From the NCBI GenBank assembly GCA_013373625.1, contig JABXHM010000047.1, positions 20,749-84,748 on the forward strand: a DNA stretch of 64,000 bases. The letters are read 5' to 3'. The notes beneath the pieces were generated by a model. That model did not search any database. It had not been told where the DNA came from and worked only from the letters and a program-made list of their open reading frames with translations. How positions within the stretch are numbered: the stretch's first letter is position 1; each line of letters opens with the position of its first letter. The position numbers and the translations under genes were made by a program. This DNA is from Alteromonadaceae bacterium. Its GTDB lineage: Bacteria; Pseudomonadota; Gammaproteobacteria; Enterobacterales; Alteromonadaceae. Below are positions 28,232 to 37,848 of this stretch, one piece after another.

Positions 28232-29710
28232 CTAGCGAGGGCTCGGATTGGAATGACGCGCTATAATGCGTTTTGCATGATGCTTAACCTCGTCACGTTC
28301 GCGCCACTGCCATAACAGTTCACGATGTTTAACAATGACCTCTTCAGGGTTAATGACAGGTGCTATGTATCGTTGCGGTATTGGTTGCTGCAGACTGAGT
28401 TGTGCAATAGGGGGCATTTGCCAGGGACCAAAAAGATCTTCATTCGGCAGATGGGCAATTTCCGGCACCCATCGGCGTATAAAATCACCATTTGGGTCAT
28501 TATCCTGCGCCTGTTTTACCGGGTTATAAATCCGCAGTGTGTTGGTACCGGTGACGCCTGCCTGCATTTGAAACTGCGGGTAATGAATGCCCGGTTCAAA
28601 ATCCAAAAACTGACGAGCCAGATGCTGCACGCCGCGACGCCAGTCAATAAGCAGGTAGTGACTTAAAAAACTCACCAGCATTGCCCGCATACGAAAATTC
28701 AGGTAGCCAGTTTCAGACACACTGCGCATGCAGGCATCCACCATGGGTATACCTGTGTTACCGGTTTGCCAGGCATTCAGGTGCTGTGCACTTTTGTCAT
28801 CGTCGCGGTAGGGAAATGCGGCATAGGCGGTGTTGATATGACGAAACTGTTGTTCGCACTCGCTTTCAAACTTTTGAATAAAATGACAGTGCCAGTGTAA
28901 CCGGGATACGAACGCGCGCAGCGACGCAGGCAGTTTGCTGCCTGGAATTACGATGGCCTGGTATACCTGCCTGATACTTATATTGCCCCAGGCCAGATAC
29001 GCCGATAATCGCGAGCAGCTATTAAAACTCTTGAGCGGGCTGGAGATATGCCGGTGGTAGTGCTGGTGGCGTGAGTGAATAAAACTTTGTAGTGTTTCGT
29101 GGGCGTGAGTTTCGCCACCGGTTTGCATGGCGTTGTTTGGCCGGTTCAACGGGTGAGATAACGCTTTGGGTAAGCGGGTGACCAGTGAAAGGTCAGTCAG
29201 CCAATGCATGCTGTTCAGTGCCGTCGTTTGTTGCGGCGCAGTCATTACATCCTGCCAGTTTCTGAGCCAGTGTCGACGAGTACTCAGCGCACGTATTACT
29301 CCGCTACAGGAATATTCCTGCCAAACGATCCCAAGCGTTTTGAATAACCTGGTTAATTGCTGGTCGCGCTGGTAAGTGCAAGCAAGCCCGGTTTCTGCGT
29401 AGCTGACTACAGTAATATGCTGGTATTTACTGGCGAGTCGTGTAAAAAAATCTGCTGCGGTGTCGTAGCTAACGTGCATGGCAGCGCCAACAGCGTTAAG
29501 TTGCTGCTGCATATCCAGCAGACTTTGCCACACGAACCGCCAGTGCCGATCACTATGATGTGGATCGGCCATCATATCCGGTTCAAATAAATAAAGCGGT
29601 AATACCGGCGCAGACTGACTGGCGGCGTAATGTAATGGCGCATGATCCTGCAAGCGCAAATCGCGCTTAAACCATACTACGGTTATTGCCGGTGATGTTT
29701 TCTGGGTCAC
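28232..29710 (-). CDS. Cryptochrome/photolyase family protein
   Basis: The protein has 492 residues. The N-terminal photolyase alpha/beta domain opens with VVWFKRDLRLQDHAPL. The C-terminal FAD-binding helical domain includes MRAMLVSFLSHYLLIDWRRG and the substrate-side NTLRIYNPVKQAQDNDPNGDF. It thus looks like a flavoprotein DNA photolyase or cryptochrome. The region that in E. coli PhrB reads WQWAASTG is FQMQAGVTGTN here, so it is not a plain PhrB-type enzyme and lesion specificity cannot be assigned. No iron-sulfur cysteine cluster of the FeS-BCP/CryB type is visible. The gene stands alone. Confidence 0.88.
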   Translation of the reverse strand: MTQKTSPAITVVWFKRDLRLQDHAPLHYAASQSAPVLPLYLFEPDMMADPHHSDRHWRFVWQSLLDMQQQLNAVGAAMHVSYDTAADFFTRLASKYQHITVVSYAETGLACTYQRDQQLTRLFKTLGIVWQEYSCSGVIRALSTRRHWLRNWQDVMTAPQQTTALNSMHWLTDLSLVTRLPKALSHPLNRPNNAMQTGGETHAHETLQSFIHSRHQHYHRHISSPLKSFNSCSRLSAYLAWGNISIRQVYQAIVIPGSKLPASLRAFVSRLHWHCHFIQKFESECEQQFRHINTAYAAFPYRDDDKSAQHLNAWQTGNTGIPMVDACMRSVSETGYLNFRMRAMLVSFLSHYLLIDWRRGVQHLARQFLDFEPGIHYPQFQMQAGVTGTNTLRIYNPVKQAQDNDPNGDFIRRWVPEIAHLPNEDLFGPWQMPPIAQLSLQQPIPQRYIAPVINPEEVIVKHRELLWQWRERDEVKHHAKRIIARHSNPSPR

Positions 29711-30011
29711 ATTAGTGCTGTGTGTAATGATTATGGCCGGTTATACGTAAGATTAAACACAACAGATTGGTGAGGTCACCGTTAAAGTACGGTCACTAAA
29801 TGCGCCGATACTGGGCGTTCGTGGTTTGACTGCCTCTGTTCGGTGCAAGCAGATGCAGCTGGCAGTAGCGAGGTTTGAGCGTAAACCCCCGTTATCGGCG
29901 ATTGGCCGCGTTCGACAGTAACCAGACTATTCGGTCAGGTATGTGGCACTGCAATTGCAACTGGCATGGCACTTCTACATATGGTTGACTAATTCCGCTT
30001 GGGGTATTGCT

Positions 30012-31967
30012 ATGTTTTTGCGTCATTGTTCTCGTCTGTTGCTCTGCAGTTGTCTGTGTATTTCCAGCGTAGGGTGTCAACCCGAAATGGCGAAACCGCA
30101 GGACAATTCGCAGGCCGCTGTGCAAGATAGTTCGCCGCCACCGGCTGTTCATCAGTTTAAAGATGAGGTGACAACCCGTCAGCAACTTACGCAGGTGGCG
30201 TTAGGCAGGCAACCCGCCGATCTGATTATTCAAAACGTGACATTACTCAACGTATTTACTCAGGAATGGTTACCAGAGCAGGATATTGTGATTGCTGCGT
30301 CGCGAATTGCGTGGGTCGGTGATACCGGTACCTGGGAAGGCGTTGCTGAATCACAATATAACGCCAATGGCTTATGGGCGGTGCCGGGTTTTGGCGAATC
30401 GCACAAACACATTGAGAGTTCGTACCTTACCCCTGAGTATGAGGCCGCGCTGGTCATCCCCCATGGCAATACCTGGACGGTAGAGGGCTCACATGAAATA
30501 TCTAATGTTGTAGGCAATCGAAACGCTGAATTTTGGCTTGAAGCTGAGCGCAAAGGCAGTACCTTAAAAATCTTCCCGGCCATTGGCTCGGCCACACCGC
30601 CTACGGTATATGAGTCGGGCGGTGGCTATTATGGTTATAAAGAAATGAGTGATTTTTTAACCGCTGATCCACGCGTAGTGGCGTTAGGAGAAGTCATGGA
30701 CTGGTCGGCGGTAATTAATAGTGATAACGGCGGCCATCAGCGTATCTGGGAAATGATAGAAGCCACCTACGACCACCGGGGGGTGGTGGAAGGCCATGGC
30801 ATGAACCTCACATCACAAACTGATATCAGTGCCTTTGCTGCCGCCGGGTTGGCGTCTGATCATGAAGTCCGGCTGGCTGATGAAGGTATCGAAAAGCTAC
30901 GCCGAGGGGTCTTTTTAGAAATTAAACAAGCGGGTATGGACTCACTGTTTCCCAAGCTATTGGAAATGGAGCTCAAGGACTGGAGCAATATCTCGGTAAC
31001 CACCGACGATAGGGATGTGTTTGCAACGCTGCAACTGGGCTCAATGGATTATAACATTCGTAGCGCTATTGAATTGGGCGTGCCGCTTGAAATTGCGTAT
31101 CAATTAGGGAGTTATAACACCGCGCGACATTTTAATATTGATCATTTGGTGGGTGCCATTGCGCCAGGACGTTACGGTGATGTGGTATTGCTAAGCAATC
31201 CACAAACTGTAGAGATAGCGCGGGTTTATGCCAACGGGCAGTTAGCGTCCGTCAACGGTGAATACCAGCTGGAAATACCTCAAATTGATTATCCTGACTG
31301 GGCCACCGACACCATGAATGTAGGGCGCGAACTCATTGCAGCCGACTTTGTTATACAGGCCCCGGCAGGTCGGGATACGGTAAACGCGGCCATTCTTGAG
31401 CCTTTTTGGTTTAAACCGGATTTTATAACCCGTGAACTGCCGGTGTCTGAACAGGGCACCGTGGATGCTAACCCCGTTGAGAAACTGATTAAAGTTGCCG
31501 TGGTCGACCGTTACCATGGTACCGCTGCCGTGTCTAAAATGTTGTGGCAAAACGTTGGCCCCAAAACGCCAGGGTCGGCGCTGGCCAGTTCACAATCTCA
31601 CGATTTGCATAATATCTGGACCATGGGCAATGATGATTACGCCATGGCGCTGGCCGCGAATACTGTTGCCAGTATGGGCGGTGGCTGGGCACTGGTAAAC
31701 AACGGCAAGGTGGTGGCAACCGTGAAACTGGATGTGGGTGGCTTAATGACTGCCAGACCGGTGAATGAAGTGGCCGCCGAAATGGAAGCGCTGCATCACG
31801 AAGCCGATAAAATGGAGTGGATAAACGCCACCGGATTACCGGAACGTATGCGCTTTGCGTTTTTAACTGCTGCACCGTGGAAATGGCAACTGGTGGCCCC
31901 CTATGAAGGCAACCCTGACGGTTTTGTTGATGTGACAACCGGTAATACCCACGCAGTAATCTGGTAA
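30012..31967 (+). CDS. Adenine deaminase-like lipoprotein
   Basis: This is a 651-residue adenine deaminase-family amidohydrolase (Ade type) read from the ATG at 30012. The N-terminus is a lipoprotein signal with Cys22 in CISSVGC, so the enzyme should sit outside the cytoplasm; ordinary Ade is cytosolic. The metal-site motifs are intact: PGFGESHKHIESSYLTP, VVEGHG, ASDHEV and TTDDRDVF, followed by the Ade C-terminal domain with GSALASSQSHDLHN and MGGGWALVNNGKV. Family enzymes need Mn or Fe. The HupE/UreJ-like gene begins 13 bases after the stop, so they form an operon. Activity on extracellular adenine is inference. Confidence 0.85.
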   Translation: MFLRHCSRLLLCSCLCISSVGCQPEMAKPQDNSQAAVQDSSPPPAVHQFKDEVTTRQQLTQVALGRQPADLIIQNVTLLNVFTQEWLPEQDIVIAASRIAWVGDTGTWEGVAESQYNANGLWAVPGFGESHKHIESSYLTPEYEAALVIPHGNTWTVEGSHEISNVVGNRNAEFWLEAERKGSTLKIFPAIGSATPPTVYESGGGYYGYKEMSDFLTADPRVVALGEVMDWSAVINSDNGGHQRIWEMIEATYDHRGVVEGHGMNLTSQTDISAFAAAGLASDHEVRLADEGIEKLRRGVFLEIKQAGMDSLFPKLLEMELKDWSNISVTTDDRDVFATLQLGSMDYNIRSAIELGVPLEIAYQLGSYNTARHFNIDHLVGAIAPGRYGDVVLLSNPQTVEIARVYANGQLASVNGEYQLEIPQIDYPDWATDTMNVGRELIAADFVIQAPAGRDTVNAAILEPFWFKPDFITRELPVSEQGTVDANPVEKLIKVAVVDRYHGTAAVSKMLWQNVGPKTPGSALASSQSHDLHNIWTMGNDDYAMALAANTVASMGGGWALVNNGKVVATVKLDVGGLMTARPVNEVAAEMEALHHEADKMEWINATGLPERMRFAFLTAAPWKWQLVAPYEGNPDGFVDVTTGNTHAVIW

Positions 31968-31980
31968 GGTTGTATCGTGT

Positions 31981-33135
31981 ATGAGTAGTAATCTAACGCA
32001 GCTTTGGCGTAATGTGGTGGGCGTGTGTGCAGCTGTGATGATGCTGCATCTGCTTGCTTCACCTGCCCAGGCTCACCTACTTAACATGACCCGAGTTTCA
32101 GTAAGTATTGATGAACAGGGTATGTTAACAGCGACTATTGATGCCGATTTAACCAAAGAAGCCGGTGGTGGTGTTGGTTATTTTAAACTCAGCCAGTTGA
32201 AAGCGCCGTTGAGCAATGCTGAGTTCGCACCTGTGATAGCCCGTATTGAAGCAGCCAGCGTGTTAATGCTTGACAATAAAACGCTGCCCTGGCGCGTAAC
32301 CAACGTGACTTTGCCCAAACAACCAGAAGCAGATTTTACATCGGGATTGTCCTGGCCCATGACGCAATTTACGTTGCGTGCTCAACTGCCCGCTAACTTT
32401 ACGGAGCGCTCGCTGAGCGTGATGTTTGCCGATTCCTTTAAGTTTGAAGAACCGCTTGCAGTCAATATAACCTTTAGTCGCGCAGACGCGAGTCTGAGCC
32501 GATGGTTAGTGCGAAATCAGTTTTCACCGGCATTCAGCTTTAGCCGTAGCCAGTCGTCACACGCTGTCAATAGTGATTCGGTTGCGACCTGGCTGAGCTA
32601 TATTAAACAGGGTGCCTTGCATATTGTACCGAACGGTTGGGATCATGCGTTATTTGTACTGGGCCTGTTCTTGGGCGTGACTTCTTTGCGTCAGCTAATC
32701 TTACTGATATCAGGGTTTACCCTGGCGCATACAATGACGCTGGCACTGGCCACTTTTGGTGCAGTGGTTGTGAGTGCACATATTATAGAGCCACTGATTG
32801 CGTTATCCATTGTATGGATTGGTTTAGAGAATGTGTGGGTGAAACCCAGACTGCGCTGGCGCTTTATTATCGTGGTCGGGTTTGGCCTGGTTCATGGTTT
32901 GGGGTTTGCTGAGGCGTTAAGAGCATTGGGGATCCCCAGTTCAGATTACGTGGGTGCACTGGTGAGTTTTAATGTTGGCGTTGAGCTGGCGCAACTGGGG
33001 TTGGTTGGGGTAGTGTGGATCTTAACCTGCAGATGGCGCAATCAACCCTATTGGTTTGCGCGTATTGCCAGGCCGGGGTCGCTGGGTATCGCTGCCCTAG
33101 CGTTTTACTGGTTCTTACAACGCACTTTATTGTGA
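31981..33135 (+). CDS. HupE/UreJ family membrane protein
   Basis: The protein has 384 residues. A signal peptide (about 1-31, ending AQA) precedes a periplasmic domain of about 160 residues and a C-terminal membrane domain with six to seven helices (about 195-384) of the HupE/UreJ_2 type. Histidines characteristic of this group are in NGWDHALFVLGLFLG, FTLAHTMTLAL and GLVHGLGFAEAL. HupE/UreJ proteins are regarded as nickel/cobalt-type metal permeases or accessory proteins. Because it directly follows a metal-dependent adenine deaminase, metal supply to that enzyme is a reasonable but untested idea. Confidence 0.85.
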   Translation: MSSNLTQLWRNVVGVCAAVMMLHLLASPAQAHLLNMTRVSVSIDEQGMLTATIDADLTKEAGGGVGYFKLSQLKAPLSNAEFAPVIARIEAASVLMLDNKTLPWRVTNVTLPKQPEADFTSGLSWPMTQFTLRAQLPANFTERSLSVMFADSFKFEEPLAVNITFSRADASLSRWLVRNQFSPAFSFSRSQSSHAVNSDSVATWLSYIKQGALHIVPNGWDHALFVLGLFLGVTSLRQLILLISGFTLAHTMTLALATFGAVVVSAHIIEPLIALSIVWIGLENVWVKPRLRWRFIIVVGFGLVHGLGFAEALRALGIPSSDYVGALVSFNVGVELAQLGLVGVVWILTCRWRNQPYWFARIARPGSLGIAALAFYWFLQRTLL

Positions 33136-33218
33136 TTATTTATAATCACTTTATTGATTGTGATTAATTATGGTAACATTTGAGATTGTGAGCCTAATTT
33201 AAACAAGCTGAGGCAGTC

Positions 33219-33872
33219 ATGTCGAGCGCTACCCGTGTCATAACCACTACAACCATTGCTGTAATCACCGGTGATCTTGTCGGGTCGCAACAACTACCGG
33301 CCGCTGAACTCCAGCATGTCATGCAGCGCTTGCAACAAACGCTTGAGGCGCTGCAGAATGATTTTCAGTTCGACTTTGATCTGTATCGGGGTGACAGTTT
33401 TCAACTGGCGGTACAGCAGCCTCAGGATGCCGCTCTGTTGGCCAGTATTGTGCAGCTTAGCTTAGCCAGTGGTGCGCCATCGGTGGCGGTGCGTCAGTGT
33501 ATTGCGCTGGGTGAGTCAGCGCCTGTACAAGGCGGCGTGAAAGTTGCCGCGGGTGAAGTGTTTACGCGTTCCGGGCACGGGCTGGATAGTTTGAAAGGTG
33601 CCGGTTTACTGGTGCAAACCGGCCGCACATTAATACAACATCAATTAACCCTGGTGACCAAGTATTTTGCCAGTCATCTGGCCAGACTCACGGTCACTCA
33701 GTCAGCGGTTGTGTTGGCGTATTTATTAGCCGATGATAAGTCTCATGAGCAAATAGCGCTACAGCTGGGCAAAACACGCAGCAATGTTACGCGCATACTC
33801 AATGCCAGTCAGTACCACCTAATTACCGAGTACCTGACTTATTATGCCGAACTGGTCGAAAAGGAATATTAA
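33219..33872 (+). CDS. SatD-like protein with C-terminal helix-turn-helix
   Basis: This is a 217-residue cytosolic protein. The N-terminal part (about 10-140) resembles SatD proteins: TIAVITGDLVGSQQL, FDLYRGDSFQLAV and GGVKVAAGEVFTRSGHGLDSLKG. This spacing of Asp, GDxF and GEVFxxSG motifs is reminiscent of the nucleotide-cyclase fold. The C-terminal part (about 150-205) looks like a helix-turn-helix (HEQIALQLGKTRSNVTRILNAS). The start has GAGG five bases upstream. Its stop is two bases before the DUF3307 gene, so they are coupled. I infer a sensory or regulatory role; no ligand is known. Confidence 0.75.
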   Translation: MSSATRVITTTTIAVITGDLVGSQQLPAAELQHVMQRLQQTLEALQNDFQFDFDLYRGDSFQLAVQQPQDAALLASIVQLSLASGAPSVAVRQCIALGESAPVQGGVKVAAGEVFTRSGHGLDSLKGAGLLVQTGRTLIQHQLTLVTKYFASHLARLTVTQSAVVLAYLLADDKSHEQIALQLGKTRSNVTRILNASQYHLITEYLTYYAELVEKEY

Positions 33873-33874
33873 CC

Positions 33875-34672
33875 ATGTCGATAGAGGGTTTGTTGGCGCT
33901 GTTAGTGGCGGTGCACATTATTGCCGACTTTTACTTACAGCCTGATCGCTGGGTTCGTGAGCGTAACAACCGGCATTTTAACGCGCCTTGTTTATACTGG
34001 CACGGCGCCATTCACGGCGCACTGGCTCTACTGGTACTGCTTGTGGCAGCGCAACCGCCGTTAATGATGCTATTTGCCTACGCTGTATTTGTGGGGGCAT
34101 CACACATTGTAATAGATGGCATAAAATCTTATGCTCAACCTACAATGCCGGCCTTTATGATTGATCAAATCATACACATATGCGTGCTGGTATTTGTTAC
34201 CTGCCTGGCCAGCGAGATGAGCTGGGAACAGTTACAAGGCTTTGTTAGCAAGGCATGGAACTATAAAACGATTACCGTTGTGAGCGGGTTCCTGGTGGTA
34301 CTGAGACCGGTATCTGTGGTGGTGAAATTACTGTTAAAGCCCTGGAGCGATGCGTTATTACAGGAGCGCGAGGTGAGTTCTGAAGCGCCGCCCGAGTCTG
34401 TTACTCCTTTACCAGATTTAGCTTCTGCCGGACAACGAATTGGTTATCTGGAACGAACCCTTATTCTGACATTTATACTGCTCAATCAATTTGCTGCGAT
34501 TGGTTTTTTGCTCGCTGCTAAATCAGTATTCAGATTTGGCGACTTACGTCAAAGTGAAGATAAAAAACTCACCGAATATGTCATGCTCGGCACCTTAACC
34601 AGTTTTGCCATTACCATTGCTATTGGTTTACTGGTAAGCAGCATTGTCAGCCAGTTACCCATGGGCAAATAA
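33875..34672 (+). CDS. DUF3307 domain-containing membrane protein
   Basis: The protein has 265 residues and about six transmembrane helices. The family signature HIIADFYLQPDRWVRERNNR is at residues 15-34, followed by WHGAIHGALAL and GASHIVIDGIKSY, whose His and Asp residues are conserved in DUF3307 and may bind metal. It is translated two bases after the SatD-like gene, and this pairing is common in proteobacteria, which suggests the soluble partner controls the membrane protein or its gene. The biochemical function is unknown. Confidence 0.85.
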   Translation: MSIEGLLALLVAVHIIADFYLQPDRWVRERNNRHFNAPCLYWHGAIHGALALLVLLVAAQPPLMMLFAYAVFVGASHIVIDGIKSYAQPTMPAFMIDQIIHICVLVFVTCLASEMSWEQLQGFVSKAWNYKTITVVSGFLVVLRPVSVVVKLLLKPWSDALLQEREVSSEAPPESVTPLPDLASAGQRIGYLERTLILTFILLNQFAAIGFLLAAKSVFRFGDLRQSEDKKLTEYVMLGTLTSFAITIAIGLLVSSIVSQLPMGK

Positions 34673-34675
34673 GCA

Positions 34676-34945
34676 CTAGCGCTGCTTATATTGAGTAGGG
34701 CAGTAACCACGATCTATGGCTGGTGAGCGCAGTTTTAAGTGTTTCGTTGTTCGTCCTTTGGTGCGTTTGCGCCAGAGCTTAAAACTGCCTGGCTTGAGCT
34801 GGGAACGCATCAGTTGAATAACCGCAGCCTGATCAAGTCCGTACAGCACCTCGATAGCTTCAAATGGGGTCCTGTCTTCCCACGCCATTTCGATAATTCG
34901 AGAGAGTTCGCTGGCAGTAAACGCCGTATTGTTGATGGTTGTCAT
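34676..34945 (-). CDS. TIGR03643 (DUF2805) family protein
   Basis: This is an 89-residue, very basic protein. The family pattern ELSRIIEMAWEDRTPFEAIEVLYGL, IQLMRSQLKPGSFKLWRKRT and GRTTKHLKLR is clear, and the N-terminal half resembles a helix-turn-helix. It probably binds nucleic acid, but no function has been shown. Its stop codon lies only three bases from the stop of the DUF3307 gene on the other strand, so the two are tightly convergent. Confidence 0.85.
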   Translation of the reverse strand: MTTINNTAFTASELSRIIEMAWEDRTPFEAIEVLYGLDQAAVIQLMRSQLKPGSFKLWRKRTKGRTTKHLKLRSPAIDRGYCPTQYKQR

Positions 34946-35093
34946 GCTGATACATTTGGTTGGTGGTGTCAGGCTGTTTACGCAAAACTAAGCAAACTGG
35001 TTTGCTCAGCCAGTGATTTTAGTATCTGACCTAATAAAAGGCTGAGCAACGTGAGTGTTGTTGGCGCGATCGCCGTCATTCAGTGGTGCGCTC

Positions 35094-36332
35094 TTAGCGC
35101 ACCACAAACTGACTGAGACCCTTACGGGTAGCAGTGGCAAGTGACTGGGCGTGATCAGCCTGCGACACGCCGGATGCCATTGCGTGTTGAATAGTGTCAC
35201 TCAGAGCGGAAATCTGACCTGCAACGTCGACAGCCTGAGCTTGTTGTGACTCCAACACATTGACCGAGTCCAGGATTAATTGAAAGGCGTTAATATTGTG
35301 CTTAAAGTCTTCCATCATTTGCGTGAAAGTAGACGATGTATCACCAATACTTTGCTGCATTTGCGTGGAGGCATCGATAAGTCGGCTGGATTCTTGTTGA
35401 GTTTCACCCACCAGAGTTTCCATTTCGTTCAAAAAGCTGCTGATCTGCTGGGTTGCGTCGGCCACTTTCGCCGACAAACTTCTTACTTCGTCAGCCACCA
35501 CCGCAAAACCTCTGCCTGCCTCGCCGGCACGCGCCGCTTCGATGGCTGCGTTGAGCGCGAGCAGGTTAGTTTGATCGGCAAATCCCTCGACCATCTGTAA
35601 TATATTACGAACATTTTCAGCATTGTTTTTTAAGCCATGTACAGTGGTAGAAAACTGATTGAGCAGTTCTGTGATGTTGTTAATTTGCTGTTTGGCAGCC
35701 ACTAATGTTTGATTGGCCGTTTCTGCATTGCTTTGATTTTGCGTATTGGTGGTACTGACTTGTTCCGAAGCCGAGACAATATCATGAATACTGACACTGA
35801 CCTGCTGAGACGATGTGCTGATGTTGTCACTCAGGCGCTTCTGTGTACCGGCTTGTTCGTCAACACTTTTTACTAATGAAGTGACATGTTCATTGGCTTC
35901 ACTGGCTTGCTCGGCGTGCTGATAGACCTGTTCAATCAAACCACTTAAATTGTGGGCAAATTTATTGTAAGCATGGGAAAGCTCGCTGAATTCGTCGTGG
36001 GTAAAAGCCGGCAACCGGGTAGATAAATCACCCTGGGTATGATTGATATTATTCAGCGTAGCCAGCAACGCCTTTACCGGCTTTACAATTAAGTGATGCA
36101 AATAAAATACGGTAAAAGCAAAACTCAGTGTGCTTAATACAAACAATACGACCAATGCAGTTTGCAATGTGGTTTGCTGGTCTTTTGCTGTGTTCAACAG
36201 TTCGTAAAACAAATAAAAGTTGGCTATCTGGAACAAAAATAAAAACGAGATGTTACCCACGATTTTGCGGGTCAGGGTGTAAAAAAACGCTTTTTCTATT
36301 GCGTCATAGCTGCGTAAAAACCATTGCATCAT
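35094..36332 (-). CDS. Methyl-accepting chemotaxis protein
   Basis: This is a 412-residue chemoreceptor. Two transmembrane helices (about 22-45 and 55-75) are separated by only about a dozen residues, so there is almost no periplasmic sensor domain. A HAMP-like linker (about 80-130) and the cytoplasmic coiled-coil signalling domain follow, with the conserved hairpin tip [20 protein letters not shown] and [16 protein letters not shown]. It therefore probably senses something inside the cell or in the membrane. The C-terminus lacks a CheR/CheB tether pentapeptide. No other chemotaxis genes are close. Confidence 0.95.
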   Translation of the reverse strand: MMQWFLRSYDAIEKAFFYTLTRKIVGNISFLFLFQIANFYLFYELLNTAKDQQTTLQTALVVLFVLSTLSFAFTVFYLHHLIVKPVKALLATLNNINHTQGDLSTRLPAFTHDEFSELSHAYNKFAHNLSGLIEQVYQHAEQASEANEHVTSLVKSVDEQAGTQKRLSDNISTSSQQVSVSIHDIVSASEQVSTTNTQNQSNAETANQTLVAAKQQINNITELLNQFSTTVHGLKNNAENVRNILQMVEGFADQTNLLALNAAIEAARAGEAGRGFAVVADEVRSLSAKVADATQQISSFLNEMETLVGETQQESSRLIDASTQMQQSIGDTSSTFTQMMEDFKHNINAFQLILDSVNVLESQQAQAVDVAGQISALSDTIQHAMASGVSQADHAQSLATATRKGLSQFVVR

Positions 36333-36670
36333 AGATAATTTCTTCGCCTGTCATGTAAAGTCAAATTGGGGCTTGTACGTACTTTAGTATAACCCAATGA
36401 GTAAATACACTTATTGTGCGAGATCATGATCAGTAAAGTGAAGGGGAATATCAATGACTTGAAGGATTCTCATAACTTGCAAGCAATGCAAACATGACAG
36501 GTATCGGTGACTAAGATCGTTACTATTAAAGTAGAACGCACAATTTTAACAGCCACAGCCACAGCCACAACCGCTATACCACCCATTCTGGCAATGCTGG
36601 TCGTAGAGGCAGTGCCAAAACAGGCGGCATCGGCAAAACTGATGGCTGGTCTGGATTAGCGCTTATGGGA
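36333..36670. other. Intergenic region with a short CCACAG repeat
   Basis: These 338 bases separate the chemoreceptor from the DUF2789 gene. Around 36550-36570 the hexamer CCACAG is repeated nearly three times. Short open frames run through it but have no ribosome-binding site. I see no convincing gene; it may be a remnant. Confidence 0.4.
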
Positions 36671-36901
36671 TCAGTGTAAACGCGTGTTCAGTTCATCGAT
36701 GACTTCTGCCCACTCTGCGTCGTCTGTCAGAGACTGCCGTAAAAAGTCTGCCTGGGATTTATTCCAAAACGGTGCTTCATGGATCGGTAGTGCAGACTTT
36801 AGCCCCCGGTGCTCCGAAATAAAACGTTCGATGTCGGCGTCATCCGCCGGTAAGCCTAACTGCACAAACAGGTCACTAAGATCAGGTCGTTGGGTAAACA
36901 T
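36671..36901 (-). CDS. DUF2789 family protein
   Basis: This is a 76-residue acidic protein consisting of one DUF2789 domain: DLSDLFVQLGLPADDADIERFI, then LPIHEAPFWNKSQADFLRQSL and a C-terminal DDAEWAEVIDELN. The start is preceded by AGGAG at ideal distance. It is predicted to be cytosolic and helical. The function of the family is unknown, and no neighbour suggests one. Confidence 0.88.
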   Translation of the reverse strand: MFTQRPDLSDLFVQLGLPADDADIERFISEHRGLKSALPIHEAPFWNKSQADFLRQSLTDDAEWAEVIDELNTRLH

Positions 36902-37155
36902 GGTGTTCTCCTGTTGTTTCTAACTATTACCACCTGTTTTTACGTGGTTTGTTAAGGTTTAGACCACTAAATCTTCTTCTGCCCTATGTGGACTGTTGCT
37001 GGAAAGTAAACAGCATTCTCTATCATAAGGCTCAAGCCAATATTTACGGTGGCAAGCCGTTATCACAGAGCTTATTGATCCAAAAGAACTGTCATTTTTA
37101 CGCGTAGTTAATGATAAAGTGACACGCAGAAGAAATTAATACTTAGAGGTCATGT

Positions 37156-37848
37156 ATGAATAGTCGCATGTTAATTATTGCCGGACTCACCATTTTACTT
37201 GCTGCAGGCGCTGCGTTTTATTTGTTTGCAGAGTCACCGGCTGTGTCTGAAGCTCAGTCACCGGTAAGCTCAACGTCAGTTCCCGCAAAAGCAGCAGAAA
37301 CAGTTGAACCATCGCCGTCGGATATTCCTGATATGGCGATGGGTAACGCCATGGCTGCGGTAGAGGTGATTGAGTACGCATCGTTTACCTGCCCACATTG
37401 TGCAGCTTTTCATAACAATCAGTTTAAGCAAATTAAAAAGAACTACATCGATACAGGTAAAATTAATTTTAAATTTCGCGAAGTATATTTTGATCAGTTT
37501 GGTTTAATCGCCTCAATGATAGGCCGCTGCGAAGGCTCCGACGCCTTCTATTTTGATTACATTGAGCAGGTGTTTGCCCAGCAAAAAGAGTGGATAGCCA
37601 GTCGCGATGGCGAATTAATTATGAAGGAACTGGCTAAAATTGGCACGTCAGCGGGACTAACAGAAGCCCAGTTAGGGACTTGCATGGCTGACAATGCAAA
37701 GGCTGAAACGCTGGTAGAGTGGTATAAACAGAATGCCGAACAGGACGGCATTCGGTCAACGCCCAGCTTTGTGATCAACGGCGAGTTGCATGGCAATATG
37801 CCCTATGAAGAGTTTGCTGACATACTCGACGCTAAGCTTGGTTTGTAG
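37156..37848 (+). CDS. DsbA-family thioredoxin-like protein
   Basis: The protein has 230 residues, with one N-terminal membrane anchor or signal (about 5-24) and a low-complexity linker (25-60). A DsbA-type thioredoxin fold then carries the active site CPHC (Cys79/Cys82) in EYASFTCPHCAAFH, with the cis-Pro loop in GIRSTPSFVINGEL. The shape resembles the BdbD/Com1 group of periplasmic thiol oxidoreductases rather than classical DsbA. No DsbB-like partner is adjacent. The start has GAGG six bases upstream. A further cysteine pair (near residues 117 and 175) is typical of this group. Confidence 0.9.
   Translation: MNSRMLIIAGLTILLAAGAAFYLFAESPAVSEAQSPVSSTSVPAKAAETVEPSPSDIPDMAMGNAMAAVEVIEYASFTCPHCAAFHNNQFKQIKKNYIDTGKINFKFREVYFDQFGLIASMIGRCEGSDAFYFDYIEQVFAQQKEWIASRDGELIMKELAKIGTSAGLTEAQLGTCMADNAKAETLVEWYKQNAEQDGIRSTPSFVINGELHGNMPYEEFADILDAKLGL

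Noticed and set aside
36480..36665. A frame with alternating Thr-Ala from the CCACAG repeat
   Set aside because: It uses a GTG start without a ribosome-binding site and the repeat alone explains the regular translation.
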